A stretch of 64,000 bases of DNA from Portulaca oleracea (lineage: Eukaryota > Streptophyta > Magnoliopsida > Caryophyllales > Portulacaceae), in assembly GCA_029582165.1 (NCBI GenBank), contig CM055871.1:1681501-1745500 (forward strand), in the 5' to 3' direction. The first letter of the stretch is position 1, and the number at the start of each line of letters is the position of its first letter. A program made the translations under genes and the position numbers. Shown one piece after another: positions 33,134 through 44,962 of this stretch. The notes beneath the pieces were generated by a model. That model saw nothing but the letters and a program-made list of their open reading frames with translations. It did not search any database and was not told where the DNA came from.

Positions 33134-34239
33134 GTTGGTCTGTGGGGCCTTGTAAAAACTGACTTAGATGATGGACCCCATAGCTGATGTCAGGTCTAGT
33201 TAGGGCCAAATATAACAGTCTGCCTATGATCCTTCTATAAGTTGTCAGATCAGATAAAGTGTTTCCAGTATCAAGAGAAAGCTTGAGGCCTCTAGGTAGA
33301 AATCTAGCAGGTTAACAGGCAGTGAGGCATGTGTCAGACAGAATGTCTGTAATGTACTTCCTTTTATTAAAAAAAATGCCTTCACTGGATCTTGAAATCT
33401 CAATTCTAAGGAAGTACCTTGCAATTCCCAAGTCCTTGATTGTAAAAGTGACTTTTAAGGACTTCTTGAGAGCAATAATACCATCCAAGTCATCACATGT
33501 TATCAGCAGATCATCAACATAAACAAGAATGTATATGCAGCCAACTTCAGTCACCTTAGTGAAGAGAGAATAATCACTTTTTGATTGACTGAACCCTTGC
33601 TTGTTGAAAAACTTGGTTAATTCCAAGTTCCATTGCTTGTTTTAGGCCATAAAGGCTTCTGACCAACTTAGAGACTTCCCCTGGTTTTGCCTTATTGTAC
33701 CCTTGAGGGTGTAACATGTAGACATCTTCTTCAATAAAGCCATGTAATAATGCATTGTTTATGTCTAGTTGGTGAAGATCCCTTTCTTTGGCAGCTGCAA
33801 GAGCTATAAAAATCCTCACAGTCCCTAACTTGACCATAGGGGAAAAGGTGTGTTTGTAATCCCTATCTTTAACTTGAAGGAAACCCCTTGTCACAAGACG
33901 AGCTTTATGCCTTTCAATGTTCCCATCAGGTTTAAACTTGGTCTTATATACCCACTTAGAAGTGAGTGGTTGTTTCCCTGGAGGTAATTTGGTCAGGATC
34001 CAGATGCCATTTGTTTCCCAGGCTTGCAATTCTTCTTTCATAGTTGCAATCCATTCAGGGTGCTTTATAGCTTGCTCATAAGAGCTTGGCTCAAAAGTGG
34101 CAAGGACAGTTGTCAGGGAGGTAGTATATTCCTGTGAAAGATGAGAAAAGTCATTAGCCTGAAATAGAGGATGCAATACATGAGAGTTAAAACTGTGAGA
34201 ATGAGAAGAAGAAGGATTTTTTTTGTTTGTTTTGAGCAT
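33134..34239 (-). pseudogene. Copia reverse transcriptase
   Basis: Minus translation includes WVYKTKFKPDGNIERHKARLV, GFLQVKDRDYKHTFSP, DINNALLHGFIEEDVYM, then after a frame change near 33600 SDYSLFTKV and YILVYVDDLLITCDD (catalytic YVDD intact), and TYRRIIGRLLYLALTRPDISYGV towards 33200. This is the copia RT order. A frameshift and stops make it non-functional. Confidence 0.92.
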
Positions 34240-34283
34240 AATCTGTGAGCCATCTTGGAGGGTGCTAGTTCTAGAAGACCTCC

Positions 34284-35295
34284 TTAGTTGCTTGCCTTCT
34301 TCTTCTTCCTCTGTGGCTTTCTTCCTTGGTTACTTTGAGGTTGGTGCAAATTTTGATCAGGATCAATAGAGTTGTTGTTAGTTTTCACAGAATCATTAGA
34401 GATATCATAAAACATGCTATTGTCAATATCATAGAAGGGTTCATCCTGTATGAAAGGAGTGACACTAGAATTAGAACTTGTCTTTAAAGGAAAAGTTTTT
34501 TTTTTTTGAAAGGTTACATCATGACTGTGGAACACTTTATGGGAGTCTAAATTATACAATTTATATCCCTTGTATCCAAAAGTATATCCCAACAAAATGC
34601 ACTTAATGGCCCTAGGATCAAATTTATCTTTGTTTCTCAAGTCAGCGGCAAAACACAGACATCCTATGGTTCTAAGATCATCAATGTTTCGTTTGGTTCC
34701 AAAAAGAACCTCATGAGGACTTTGCCATTTCAAGTTAGCTATAGGAAGCATGTTAATGATATGAGTAGTAGCTAGGACACATTCCGCCCAAAATTTTTTA
34801 GGCAACCCAGCATGAAACCTAATGGCTCTTGCTGTGTCTAGGGGATGTCTATGTTTCCTTTCCCACAACACCATTTTGTTGTGGAATATAAGGAACAGAT
34901 TTGTGATGAACAATCCCTAGAGAAGAGAAAAGAGAATGACCGTCTTTATTGATGAATTCACTTCTATTGTCAATTCTGAGTGTGGAAATCATAATTTTGA
35001 ACTGATTTTGGACCATGTTGATAAAATCTTGAATGACGGAATATACAATAGTCTTAGTGGAAAATAAGTGAGTCCAAGTAGTTCTACTGAAGTCATCTAC
35101 AAAGGTCAGAAAGCAAGAAGATCCATCAATATTGGGAACTTTATAGGGCCCCCATAAATCAATATGAACTAATTGAAAGCAATGACTTGTATGGATTGTG
35201 CTTCTGCTAAACGATAGTCTGTGGCTCTTAGCAAGAGTACAACTTACACCAAAAAAAAAAATTGGATGGGATTTTTTTTTTACAGTAAAAAACAT
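34284..35295 (-). pseudogene. Copia integrase core and C-terminal region
   Basis: Minus translation shows LVHIDLWGPYKVP, FLTFVDDFSRTTW, TLRIDNRSEF and YIPQQNGVV for the DDE core, then, after a one-frame shift near 34880, HRHPLDTARAIRF, FWAECVLATTHIINMLP and IKCILLGYTFGYKGYKLY of the C-terminal part. Integrase joins element DNA to the host genome. The shift breaks the polyprotein. Confidence 0.92.
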
Positions 35296-35744
35296 GGATC
35301 AATTTTGACACAAAAGTGTGCCCAAGTCTATTTGCAACGTATGAATAGAGGAGATGCTACTAGTATGATTAAAGACAATGGTAAGTTGACTTGGTCTTGT
35401 AACAACAAAAACAATCTTGAATAGCCCTGCTGAGGGAGTGACTTGAGCTATGATATCCTTAGTGGTAAGGTCCTGAAAAAGACAAACATTAGGATAAAAC
35501 AGAAGACATAAATTCTGATCCCTTGTAAGCTTAAGGACAAAAGGCAAGTTATATTGAAATCTGGGATGTAAAGAACTTCTTGTAATTGGATTCTATCAGC
35601 TATGACAACTTTTCCAGCTGCATATCTTGACATATTTCAAGGATCCATCTGCAGTATGACTTGGATAGGTTTTGCTAAATGATAAACAACAGTTAATATA
35701 GACAAATCATATGTCATATGATCAGTAGAACCAGTATCAATAAC
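35296..35744 (-). pseudogene. Copia protease to integrase linker
   Basis: Short frames with DLTTKDIIAQVTPS and VVIADRIQLQEVLYIPDFNITCLLS, the usual stretch between protease and integrase. The protease DSGA/DTGA-type motif is degraded (VIDTGSTDHMTY-like sequence near 35720). Confidence 0.75.
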
Positions 35745-36940
35745 CTAAGATTGTTCTAATCCTTGACTAAGGCAAGAAAATCTCATGATATTACCTGCAA
35801 ATTGGTTATTCCCAACAAAGTGTGCAACTACATGATTTGTAGAAGTTTTTCCTCTTGAAAGCTTTGCCAATTCTTGAGCTACAACTTGGATAAAATTGTG
35901 GTCAATCTTTTGTGCAGGTTCTTGAGAAAATGTGTCATCCAGAGGAGTTTCTTCATTTTTCGGTACATTTGCAGCCATCTTGGGAGGGGAGTTCCTTTAC
36001 TTGGACTCTCTTGGACCAATGTACTGATCTGGATATCCCACTAACAGAAAACACTGGTCCTCAGTGTGACCATTCTTCTTACAATAATTGCAAAATCTCT
36101 TGGATTTTGCCTTCATATCCTTGCTTCCCTTATTTGTGTTCTTGGCAAGAAATCCTTGGGAATTAGTGTCTGTATTTTCGTTGATGTAGACTAATTTTGG
36201 AACACATGCAACAAATTCCTTTGAGCCTCCCAAGCCATTAGTAATTTGTTTTTGCCTTTCAACCCTTTGAATCATGTTATATGCTTTGTTCACAGTAGGC
36301 AAGGGCTCAGATAACAGTAACTGACCTCTGACAGTGTCATATTCATCATTCAAGTGCAATAAGAATTGCATCAATTTCTTTCGTTGATTAATGTCAATGG
36401 CATGCTTGATGGATGGACAAGTTTTGGACAGGTGCTGACAGGCACTTCAAATATGTTAGCCAATTCATCCCAAAGTTTCTTTAGTTTGGTGTAGTATACA
36501 TCCACAGAATCTTGGTTTTGATAAGTATCACTGATTTCCTTTTCAAGATGGAACATCAATGGTCCATTTGACTGCCCAAACCTCTCAACAAGCTCATCCT
36601 AGAGATCTTTGGCAAACTATACATACAAGAAAGCATCAGAAAGGTCAGGAACCATGGAATTTAGTAATTAACTTACTACCATGGAGTCACCTCTAATCCA
36701 TTATGCAAACTTGGGTGAGTTCTCAGCTAGTTTCTTGCATTTCCCATCTATGAAACCCAATTTGACTTTGGTTTTCAAGGCAATCTTGACTGCCTTACTC
36801 CACTTTTAGAAGTTTGTTCCACTGAACTTTGTGAATGTCAATGGTATTCCTGGATGATCAGAAGGGTGCAAGAAGAGGGGATCATTGTTGTATTCTTCTT
36901 GGATTCCAAAATTGACTTCTGTTGTGCTTGAGGAAGTCAT
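35745..36940 (-). pseudogene. Copia Gag
   Basis: Start at 36940 gives MTSSSTTEVNFGIQEEYNNDPLFLHPSDHP and GIPLTFTKFSGTNF, then a stop. Further frames carry DTYQNQDSVDVYYTKLKKLWDEL, LLLSEPLPTVNKAYNMIQRVE and the zinc knuckle CNYCKKNGHTEDQC (CX2CX4HX4C). Gag forms the particle that packages RNA. Several stops inactivate it. Confidence 0.9.
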
Positions 36941-37006
36941 GACTGCTCGTTTAATGCAACATATAGCAACGAGGCAGAAAAGGAGAGCTAGCAAAGAGTC
37001 ATCATT

Positions 37007-37019
37007 GGCTCTGATATCA
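37007..37019 (-). other. Copia primer-binding site
   Basis: Minus strand TGATATCAGAGCC, one change from the usual initiator-Met sequence, directly next to the LTR. Confidence 0.8.
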
Positions 37020-37237
37020 TGTACAAAATAAAAGAGAGAAGAACAATGTTTTGTATTGAGAATGTCCCTCACAACTTACAAACCAAAGGAGACCTAAGAA
37101 ACTATTTATGCACAGCCTAGGAACAAGAAAACAAGAAGAAGCTAACTAACTTTAACTAACAAAACAAGAAGCTGATAAATACAGAAAATAGAAAACAAAA
37201 GCAAAGAAAACAAAATGTTTTGATCTATATTTTCACA
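37020..37237 (-). repeat. Copia 5' LTR
   Basis: Starts TGTACAAAATAA and ends TTTTCACA on the plus strand; same length as the left LTR. Confidence 0.92.
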
Positions 37238-37484
37238 TGAATAGAGAGAGAGAGCCGGGAGAAATAAAGGAGAGAAAGGTTGACCTTTAAATTCAAATTT
37301 CTCTCTCAACTTCCCATTCATTTTTTAAGGTAAAATTTTTTATTCTTTGCTACCCCAAATTTTCCTAAAATTAACAATTATTTGTTTCCATTCCCTTTTA
37401 TTCAATCCAAACAAAGGAAATATCATTTTCTAACTTTTTTTTTCTTTCCACCAATTTTTCCAACAGTCCAAATAGACCCTTAAT

Positions 37485-38662
37485 TGGCGTCAAATAATTG
37501 GGAGTGATTAATTAATGTTTGAAATATTATTATTTTCAAATATTATTTTGCTCTAACTAAAAGACTTACTTAGGCTATCCTCAATGGTGTTCTTCAAAAT
37601 GGAGAACATCAAGTACATGAATAGTAGGTTTAGTATTATTTTAATAGGTAGTGGAGAATGGGTATTGTTAATGGTGAAGAATGAGTTGAAGAATGGAGTG
37701 AGGAATGAGTAATATATAATTATTAAACTAGAAAAAAAAAGATGAAACAAAATCAGATTTATTTAATATTTTCTCTCTCATGTTTAATATTTTCTCTCTG
37801 CTTGTCTCTTCATCTCTCTCTTCCACATCTCTCTTTCTCTCTCCTGCATTCTCAAAAGAGTACAAGAATGTCTGAGCATACTTGGTATGCCTTCTTTTTT
37901 TATTTTTCCTTTTTATTTACACTCTCTCTCTTCCATTCTTGCCCAAAAAGTATGCTATTGCTGTTAGCCTTATAGTACCATAAAAAGGGGGGGGGGGAGG
38001 AGTTGCTTATAATTGTGGAATTTAAAATTTATTTAGGTCATGTTCAGTAGTAGACTAATAACATTTGGTGTAATGTTTAACATTTTGACCAAATCAAAAA
38101 ATTAATTTTATAAGTTGTTTATGTATTTTGACCTATATACAATAAGTGAGACTTTGTGGTTTGATTTATGTACTAGTAAAGAATGTCCGTACAAGGATTC
38201 ATATAAAACATGTATTACTTAATATGTACGTAGTTGAGAATATCAAATAATAAGACTAATACAGTGTAATTATAACTTGATTATACAGTAAGAAACACAT
38301 CGATTTAAAGATATAACTAAGTTCACTTAAAATAAATAAGCCTATGAATTACTCAAACACAGTAATCAAAATATTAAATAAAAGAAAGAAATTAATAATA
38401 TTAATTTGACTCCGTACCACTGAAGAATTAAGTCAATATAAGTAAATAAGGGAGCATGGCTTTGTAAATCAAAATGGAGACATCCATGTCCCTTATTTAA
38501 TTTTCATATAAATAAATAAATATAGTTCATATAAGTAAAATAAGATTAAGAAAATAAGATAAAATTACGCCTGAATGTAGGCATGGTTTATTAAATGATG
38601 ATGATGATGATGATAGCAATAATAGTAATAGTAAGAGTAATAATAAAGTTAATAATACTAAT
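37485..38662. other. Gene-free AT-rich spacer
   Basis: Contains a CT-rich stretch at 37770-37940 with open frames of low-complexity Leu/Ser and a G run at 37987-37998. A 37565-37700 stretch with ATGGTGTTCTTCA / TGGTGAAGAATGAG words resembles a small inverted-repeat MITE. No gene. Confidence 0.35.
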
Positions 38663-38666
38663 AATC

Positions 38667-38712
<46 letters not shown>

Positions 38713-38773
38713 CAACGTTGAGAACAATATCATTATATCAATATCAATATCAAAAGAAATGATGATGATGATG

Positions 38774-38829
<56 letters not shown>
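38663..38829. repeat. (AAT)n and (ATT)n microsatellites, head to head
   Basis: About 16 AAT units, a 60-bp gap, then about 18 ATT units. They could fold into a long hairpin. Isoleucine- and leucine-only frames here are artefacts. Confidence 0.95.
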
Positions 38830-39606
38830 GGGAATTGATACAATGAGCATGGATTTTGTTTGAGCATGTGAGAAGCCAAAATCTGAATCATTGAATCCAT
38901 CATCAAAGGTTACAATTAGTTCACCATTTTAGTTTTTTTTTTTTTTTTTTTTTTTGCTTTATTAGGTGACTTTTTGAAGAAAAAAGGAGGAAAAATGCAT
39001 TAATTATGCTTGCTTTTAATACAAGGCTGCTTGGGAATTTAATTTGTTGCAATTAATATAGAGCTACAATTAGTGGCATGCTTCTGTCTTTGTGGCAAAA
39101 AATAAAAAATAAAAAATAAAAAATTAGTGGCATGCATGATCCTAATTCCCAAACGCACGCTCATTACTATATAGCTTTATGTTCACTATTATAACGTGAT
39201 GTTCATTAAATATACTTTGATGTTCATTACTGTACAAACTCATGCTCATTGTTATATACATTGATATTTGTTTTGTTATAACGAGATGTTCATTGTTATA
39301 TATCTTGATGTTCATTTTCTTCTTTTTTTTTATGTTCATTTTCTTATAATGTAATATTCATTATCTTATAACATACATGATTTTCATTCTCTTGTAGTAT
39401 GATGTTCATATACAATGATGTTTATTTCTCTTATAAGAAAATTCATTCTCTCGTAAAGAGAACATTAATTGTAACATCAAGGTATATGATAATGAACATC
39501 ACGCTATGTAGTAATTAATGAATATCACCTTATAACAAAATGCTACATCAAGGTATATAGTTATGAGCATGAGTGTCTAAGGTAATGAACGTCATGGTAT
39601 AAGAAA

Positions 39607-42296
39607 TTTAAGCAGTATAACCATACTCTAATCACGGTCATTCCAAAGACTGAAAATCCTTCCCTCTCCCTCTCACTTTCGTCCTATTAGTCTTTGTAAT
39701 AGTATCTACAAAATTATTTCTAAAATTCTGGCCAATCGTCTCAGGCGTGTCCTGAACAAGATCATTGATCCCGTTCAATCTGCCTTTGTCCCTGGTAGAT
39801 CAATTCATGACAACATCTTAGTTGCTCATGAATTCCTGCACAAATTTAACAAAATGAAAGGAAAAAAAAAGGATTGGTCGCTCTAAAATTAGATTTGGAA
39901 AAAGCTTTTGATAGAATGGAACGGGACTTTATTCTCTAAGCCCTACGTGAGTTCGGTTTTTCTGAGCGTTGGATTAATTGGATAAATGAATGCATCTCAA
40001 CTGTTTCCTATTCGCTGCTCATTAACAATGAAGTTTGTGGTTTTTCAAACCTTCTAGAGGAATTAGACAAGGAGATCCGCTCTCCCCATATCTATTTATC
40101 ATAGGGATGGAAGTCCTTACATCTTATATCATAACCTTGACTGCTCTCCCGGGGTCTGGTATTGGCCTCAAACTTTCCCCTCACGCTCAACCGATTCCTT
40201 GCCTCCTCTTTGCGGATGACAACCTTTTATTTTGCAGAGCTTCCAACAATGCTAAACAGATTTGGACTACTCTCTGGGCAGAAAATCAATCTCAACAATT
40301 CTTCCCTCATTTTCTCCAAAAACTCCACTTCTTAAGATAAACAATTAATCTCCATCATTCTTAACATCTCTAATAGGTGCTCCCTAGGGAAATATCTGGA
40401 TTGTCCTCTATTTTCTGGTCGACCCTCCTCCAACACTTTCTCCAGTCTCTTAACCAGCTCTGCCTCAAACTACAAGGCTGAAAGTCTAAATTCATCTCTA
40501 AGGCAGGTCGTATTGCTCTTATCCAGTCAAATTCGGAAGCTCTACCGACGCATGCTATGCAATGTTTCAAAATTCTAGTCTGTACTACTAACAGGTTGGA
40601 CTCTATAAGTAGGAAATTTTTCTGGAAAGATCTCCATACTAATAAAGGACTAGCCATGGCTTCTTGGGACAAAATATGTACTCCAAAGAAATATGGAGGG
40701 CTCGACCTCCAAAAATCAGGTGCTGTAAATAAAGCTTTCTTGTGCAAACTTTCATGGAAATATCTCTTTGGTTCTGGTCTCTAGGCCGACCTTATGCGTG
40801 CCAAATGCCCGCTTTCTGTCAACTTCTTTGATAGAAAGATTAGTAACAATGACTCTTGGGCGTGGAAAGCCATTCTAAACAATCGAGATTTATTTAAAAA
40901 AAGGCCTTAGGTGGACTGTGGGTAATGGCATAGACATTAATTTCTAGCTGGATAACTGGTGCCACTCTTCTAATCTCCTCAAGCTGAATAACATTTCTGA
41001 TAGTGATAATATTGACTTGACTTTAACAATTACTGACTGCATTACCTCTGATAAGAAATGGAACATGTCTATACTGCAAAACCTGGTTAATGAACGGTCC
41101 ATTGAGCTCATAAGGGACATTCCCATCCCGGTCAATGACTTAAAGGATCACTGCTGTTGGGGACTCTCCAACAATGGTGATTTCACTACCAAATCTGCTA
41201 CCTGGCTAGCCCATGGGCTTTCTCCGGATTCTTCCCCCTGGGAATTTAATTACATTTGGCGTCTGGACATTCAACCAAAGCTTAAAGTCTTCCAATGACT
41301 TTTATGTCATAAAGATCTGCCTACAAACTACGCCCTAGCCCGCCGTGGTCTTGAAGCTCAAGCTTCCTGTCGGCATTGCCAGGCCGATTGTGAAGATCAA
41401 GATCACATCTTTCTTCCCTGTTGGGCTGCTAAGGAAGTCTGGAGCCGTCCGACGTCCCTCAACTGGCTTTCTTGCCCCCTTCTATCCATTTGGATGTCAT
41501 CAGCTTGCTTGCTCATCTTAAACAGGCTCTTGATTCAAACTAATCTTAACCGATTGGTCTCTCTGCTTTGAAGTCTTTGGAAGGCCAAGAATGAACTAAT
41601 CTTTGGTAATAAGAAAATTAGTCCTGACGGCATCCTCATTAGAGCTAAAAGGAGTGCTGAAGAATGGCGCTCTCGCTCACAGCTGGACTCTCTTCACTCC
41701 GAATTATTGGTTGGCCACACCAACGCCCCCCGTCATCGTCATTCTAAATGGATTTCTTGGAAGACCCCCCTCCCCATTGGCTCGGTCAAGTTGAACTTTG
41801 ATGGTGCAAAAACCCCGCAAGGTGCTGCTAGTGGGTACATTATTAGAGATTGGAGAGGTCAGCTCATCACCGGTTTTTCTTTCAATCTGGGTCATTCCTC
41901 TATCCTAGTTGCTGAAGCGACGACTCTGCGTGATGGTCTTCGTGAAGCGCTCAAGTTGGGATTTAACAAAATCATCATAGAAGGTGACAATAAGATTGTT
42001 ATAGACGGTGTCAAAGGTCGGTTCAATTCGCCTTGGTCCATTCTCCAGATTGTTACCAACATTAAGGAGTTCTTAACGCGATGTGACTTCTACTTTGTTG
42101 GTCACGTGTACAGAGAAGCCAACAGAGCAGCGGATTGGCTTGCCAAGCTGGGCCTTAGCACGACAAACTCGAGATTTTGTTCCCTTGATTCCTCTAGAGA
42201 GCTTAATTGTATCATTTTAGAAGATAAGCTTGGTAGATCTCTTGAGAGAAAAGCTCTTTGTCCTCCTGTCTTACCTTTAAAAAAAAATAAAAAATT
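39607..42296 (+). pseudogene. LINE, 5'-truncated, with 13-bp target duplication
   Basis: The direct repeat ATGGTATAAGAAA flanks it (39594-39606 and 42297-42309). Plus-strand frames give an RT start (FRPISLCNSIYKIISKILANRL, SAFVPGRSIHDNILVAHE), GIRQGDPLSPYLFI, LLFADDNLLFCRAS, then zf-RVT (ARRGLEAQASCRHCQADCEDQDHIF) and RNase H. The 3' end is A-rich (42278-42294). The frame is broken by stops near 39880-40030 and between 40330 and 41010, and the endonuclease is missing. The target lies inside iterated motifs, so the duplication could partly be chance. Confidence 0.88.
41707..42210 (+). pseudogene. LINE RNase H-like (RVT_3) domain, open frame
   Basis: A continuous frame carries WISWKTPLPIGSVKLNFDGA, GYIIRDWRGQLITGF, AEATTLRDGLREALKLG, IIIEGDNKIVIDGVKG and HVYREANRAADWLAKLG. 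These cover the acidic residues of the RNase H fold (D in NFDGA, E in EATTLRDGL, D in EGDNK, D in AADWLA). RNase H would remove the RNA strand during reverse transcription. It is the only part of this LINE still open, and it belongs to a dead copy. Confidence 0.88.
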
Positions 42297-42640
42297 ATGG
42301 TATAAGAAAAATGAACATCATGGTATATAGTAATGAACATCACATTAGTAGATAATGAACATCATGTTATAAGACAATGAACATCATGTTATAAGAAAAA
42401 TGAACATTACGTTATAAGAAAATGAACATCAGATTATGCTTTGTTTTTTTTCTTCCCCAACAAACCATAATTAATGCACTGTTTTTCTCCTGTTTTTAAA
42501 TCAAAAAGTCACCTAATAAAGCAAAAAAAAAAAGAAGCTAAAATGGTGAATTAATTATAGCTCTTGATAATGGATTCAATGGTCTAAATTTTAGCTTCTC
42601 ACATGTTCACACAAAGTCCATACTCATTATATCAATTCTC

Positions 42641-42773
42641 TGTTATTATAAAATAATAATAATAATAACAATAATAATAACAACAACAACAACAACAACA
42701 AAATGGGTGTCCCAATTTTGATCTACAAAATTGCATTTGGCCATGTTCCTTATTTACATTTTATATCACCAAC

Positions 42774-42817
<44 letters not shown>

Positions 42818-42834
42818 AATAATAATAATAATAA
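42641..42834. repeat. (AAT)n and (CAA)n microsatellites
   Basis: Runs at 42650-42700 and 42771-42834, the latter changing from CAA to AAT. Flanks the next MITE. Confidence 0.93.
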
Positions 42835-43503
42835 GGGTTTTTGACCACAAATAATCCGTACTAAGGGGCTTGTGACTGAGAATAATCCAAAGTGACTTTT
42901 CAGCCACTGCCATTCTGTACTTTTTCACTATTTTCTCATAGCAGTCCAGAATCAATTTCCGGCATCGGAAAGCTGTTGAGCCATGAACTCATGTCTATTG
43001 GGGAGGGTGGGGGAAGGAAGAGTTGTTGAAAGGAAGAAATGCAGCATAACAGTGGCTCCTGAGAATCTCTTCATTATGTTGGCGGTATCTGAAATTTCAT
43101 GATATTGGGGATTTCTGAAGTTCTGATACACAAATTATCTGGAGTTCTTTGCCCCTGATGACATTTTTTTTTAAAAAAAAATCCCAAAAATTTTGGTTAT
43201 TTTCAGTTTCCTATGTTTTTTTATTTTTATAATTGGTTGTGGAAATACTGAAGGATTTGATTGATGGATGGAAGGTGGCTGAGAAATATAGAGAAGTTGT
43301 CTGATAAAAGCTGACGTGACGACCGGAAAGTATGTTTATTCATACTTCAAAAAGGAAATTTCAGGTTGCTACGTCAACTTTCGGTCTGGAAATTGATTCG
43401 GATCTATGAGAAAATAGTGAAAAAGATATCGTTAATGAAAAATCACTTTGGATTATTCCTAGTCACAAGCTCCTCAGTATGAATTATTTGTGGCCAAAAA
43501 CCC
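42835..43503. mobile_element. Mutator-type MITE, 669 bp, 9-bp target duplication
   Basis: The ends GGGTTTTTGACCACAAATAA and TTATTTGTGGCCAAAAACCC are inverted and extend to about 65 bp (..GACTGAGAATAATCCAAAGTGAC..). TAATAATAA lies on both sides, though inside an AAT microsatellite. Non-coding. Confidence 0.78.
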
Positions 43504-43606
43504 TAATAATAATTGGGACTAACAAAAAGAAAGGAAAAATATTATGAGGGACAATAAAGTAAATCAAAATTGGTATATATTAGATCCCTTATTTACTTTT
43601 ATTATA

Positions 43607-44155
43607 GGGATATTGGATGACAATATACCGATCTTTGGGGGTATTAGATTATAATATATCGACCTTTATTGTTGGATAACGTACAATATCCCTAACCTTT
43701 ATATTTAGGTAAGATTATCATACCAACAATGACTAAGGGGTGGTGAGCTGATCTATGTGCTGACGGAGGGGGAAAAATTGGCCTCTGCCCAGTAACCCCG
43801 TTAACCCGTCCATTTTACTCACTAACCCAGTAACCCACGTTAAAAAAACGGCCCTATCACAGTAATTAGGGGGAAGGGGTGGTGAACCAATCTCCGTGCT
43901 GACATGACACACAACCAATGAATGTCTTGTAAGGTGGGGTTAGTGAGAAAAACGAAGATGTTAACGGGGTTACTAGGTTGGGGCATATTTTTTTCCCCTC
44001 CGCCAACCACGTCATCATGAAGACTGGTTCACCACCCTCTTAATTACTGTTAGTCTAGATATAAAAGTTAGGGATATTGTTGTCCAACAATAAAAGTCGG
44101 TATATTACAATCCAATGGTTCAAAAAATCGGTATATTACCACCATCCAAAAATCC
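43607..44155. mobile_element. Mutator-type MITE, 549 bp, 9-bp target duplication
   Basis: TTTATTATA directly flanks both ends (43598-43606 and 44156-44164). The ends GGGATATTGGATG and CATCCAAAAATCC are inverted, and the inverted repeats run about 105 bp (AATATACCGA, TTTATTGTTGGA, CAATATCCCTAAC). A second inverted pair lies inside (GGTGGTGAGCTGAT / GGTTCACCACCCTC). Non-coding. Confidence 0.88.
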
Positions 44156-44573
44156 TTTATTATACAAGGATAAAATGGAAATTAACATTTACCATCAATT
44201 ATAAAAATGGAAATCAATATTTGGGACACTTTTAGTCTTAACTTTTTTTTTTTTATTGTGAAGATAGATAAAGTCAGAATTGAAACATAGTATGTTACAT
44301 GATCAAAAATTTGATATCCAAATATATTTTATTTTTCTTTAATTAAACGGAATTTATTCTCCTGAGCATAATAGTTATCATCAAATAAAAAGCATGAAGG
44401 AGAACATTTATTTTCGTAGACCAATTACACTTTCATGCATGATTTATATGCTTTGTTTTTTTTTTTTTTTTTTATCATTTACATCAATGTATTATTCCAT
44501 TTCCAATTCACTTATATTCTTTGATATTTTTTTATTATTAGCATCTTCATATTATTTCTTTTTTCATTCACTT
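44156..44573. other. Gene-free spacer
   Basis: AT-rich, T-runs near 44245 and 44455. No feature that I recognise. Confidence 0.35.
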
Positions 44574-44780
44574 TCTTTAAAGGGAAATTGGATTTTAATA
44601 ATATGAACTTTTGGCCATATAAGATTAAATAATATGAACTTTTGATTTGGTGATAAATAATATGAACTTTAACCCCATATTGCTCCGAACAGTACGCCAC
44701 CGAGTTAAGTTTAGGTAGCGATATGAGCTGACGGCAGAGGGCTGTCCAGTCAGAATGAAATTTGTCGATATAACCCTCCT

Positions 44781-44784
<4 letters not shown>

Positions 44785-44857
<73 letters not shown>
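44785..44857. repeat. (CT)n-(TA)n microsatellite inside the Pack-MULE
   Basis: About 18 CT units followed by about 19 TA units, at the inner edge of the left inverted repeat. Confidence 0.93.
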
Positions 44858-44861
<4 letters not shown>

Positions 44862-44962
44862 TCTAATCTGAAAAGACAAAAAATAAATGAAATAAAGCAG
44901 GGATTAATATGGTTATATCCACCACAGTCTTCATTGTTGGTGATCTTCATCTCAAGCCAACA

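Larger units (their letters stand above)
30051..37237 (-). mobile_element. Ty1/copia retrotransposon, 7.19 kb including a nested 2.3-kb insertion
   Basis: Two 218-bp LTRs (30051-30268 and 37020-37237) bracket, on the minus strand, gag, protease region, integrase, reverse transcriptase and RNase H in copia order. A primer-binding site lies next to the right LTR and a G-rich polypurine tract next to the left. Without the nested insertion the element is about 4.9 kb, normal for copia. The LTRs differ at roughly ten positions and the frames are broken in several places, so it is an old, inactive copy. The 5-bp flanks (CAGAA, TGAAT) do not match. Confidence 0.92.
29497..37484. mobile_element. Inverted-repeat element hosting a copia retrotransposon
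   Basis: GGACCCGTTTAGATTG at 29498 and the reverse complement of CAGTCCAAATAGACCCTT near 37480 form an imperfect inverted pair. Similar AAAAATTGGTGGAAA-type sequence follows on both sides. GA-rich (AGAGAGAG) DNA lies at the centre, where the copia element is inserted. If correct, the original element is about 0.8 kb. Confidence 0.4.
38830..42640. mobile_element. Foldback-type element (copy c) hosting a LINE
   Basis: Left GGGAATTGATACAATGAGCATGG and right ..CATACTCATTATATCAATTC are inverted ends. Inverted similarity continues for about 250 bp (TTGAATCCATCATC, TTCACCATTTTAG, GCTTTATTAGGTGACTTTTTG). Inside, 39150-39600 and 42297-42440 are made of iterated AATGAACATCA/TGATGTTCATT words. The LINE at 39607-42296 interrupts these. 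Without it the element is about 1.1 kb. Confidence 0.8.

Noticed and set aside
36000..36400. Zinc-knuckle protein as a host gene
   Set aside because: It is the CCHC knuckle of the copia Gag, in the order expected between the LTRs.
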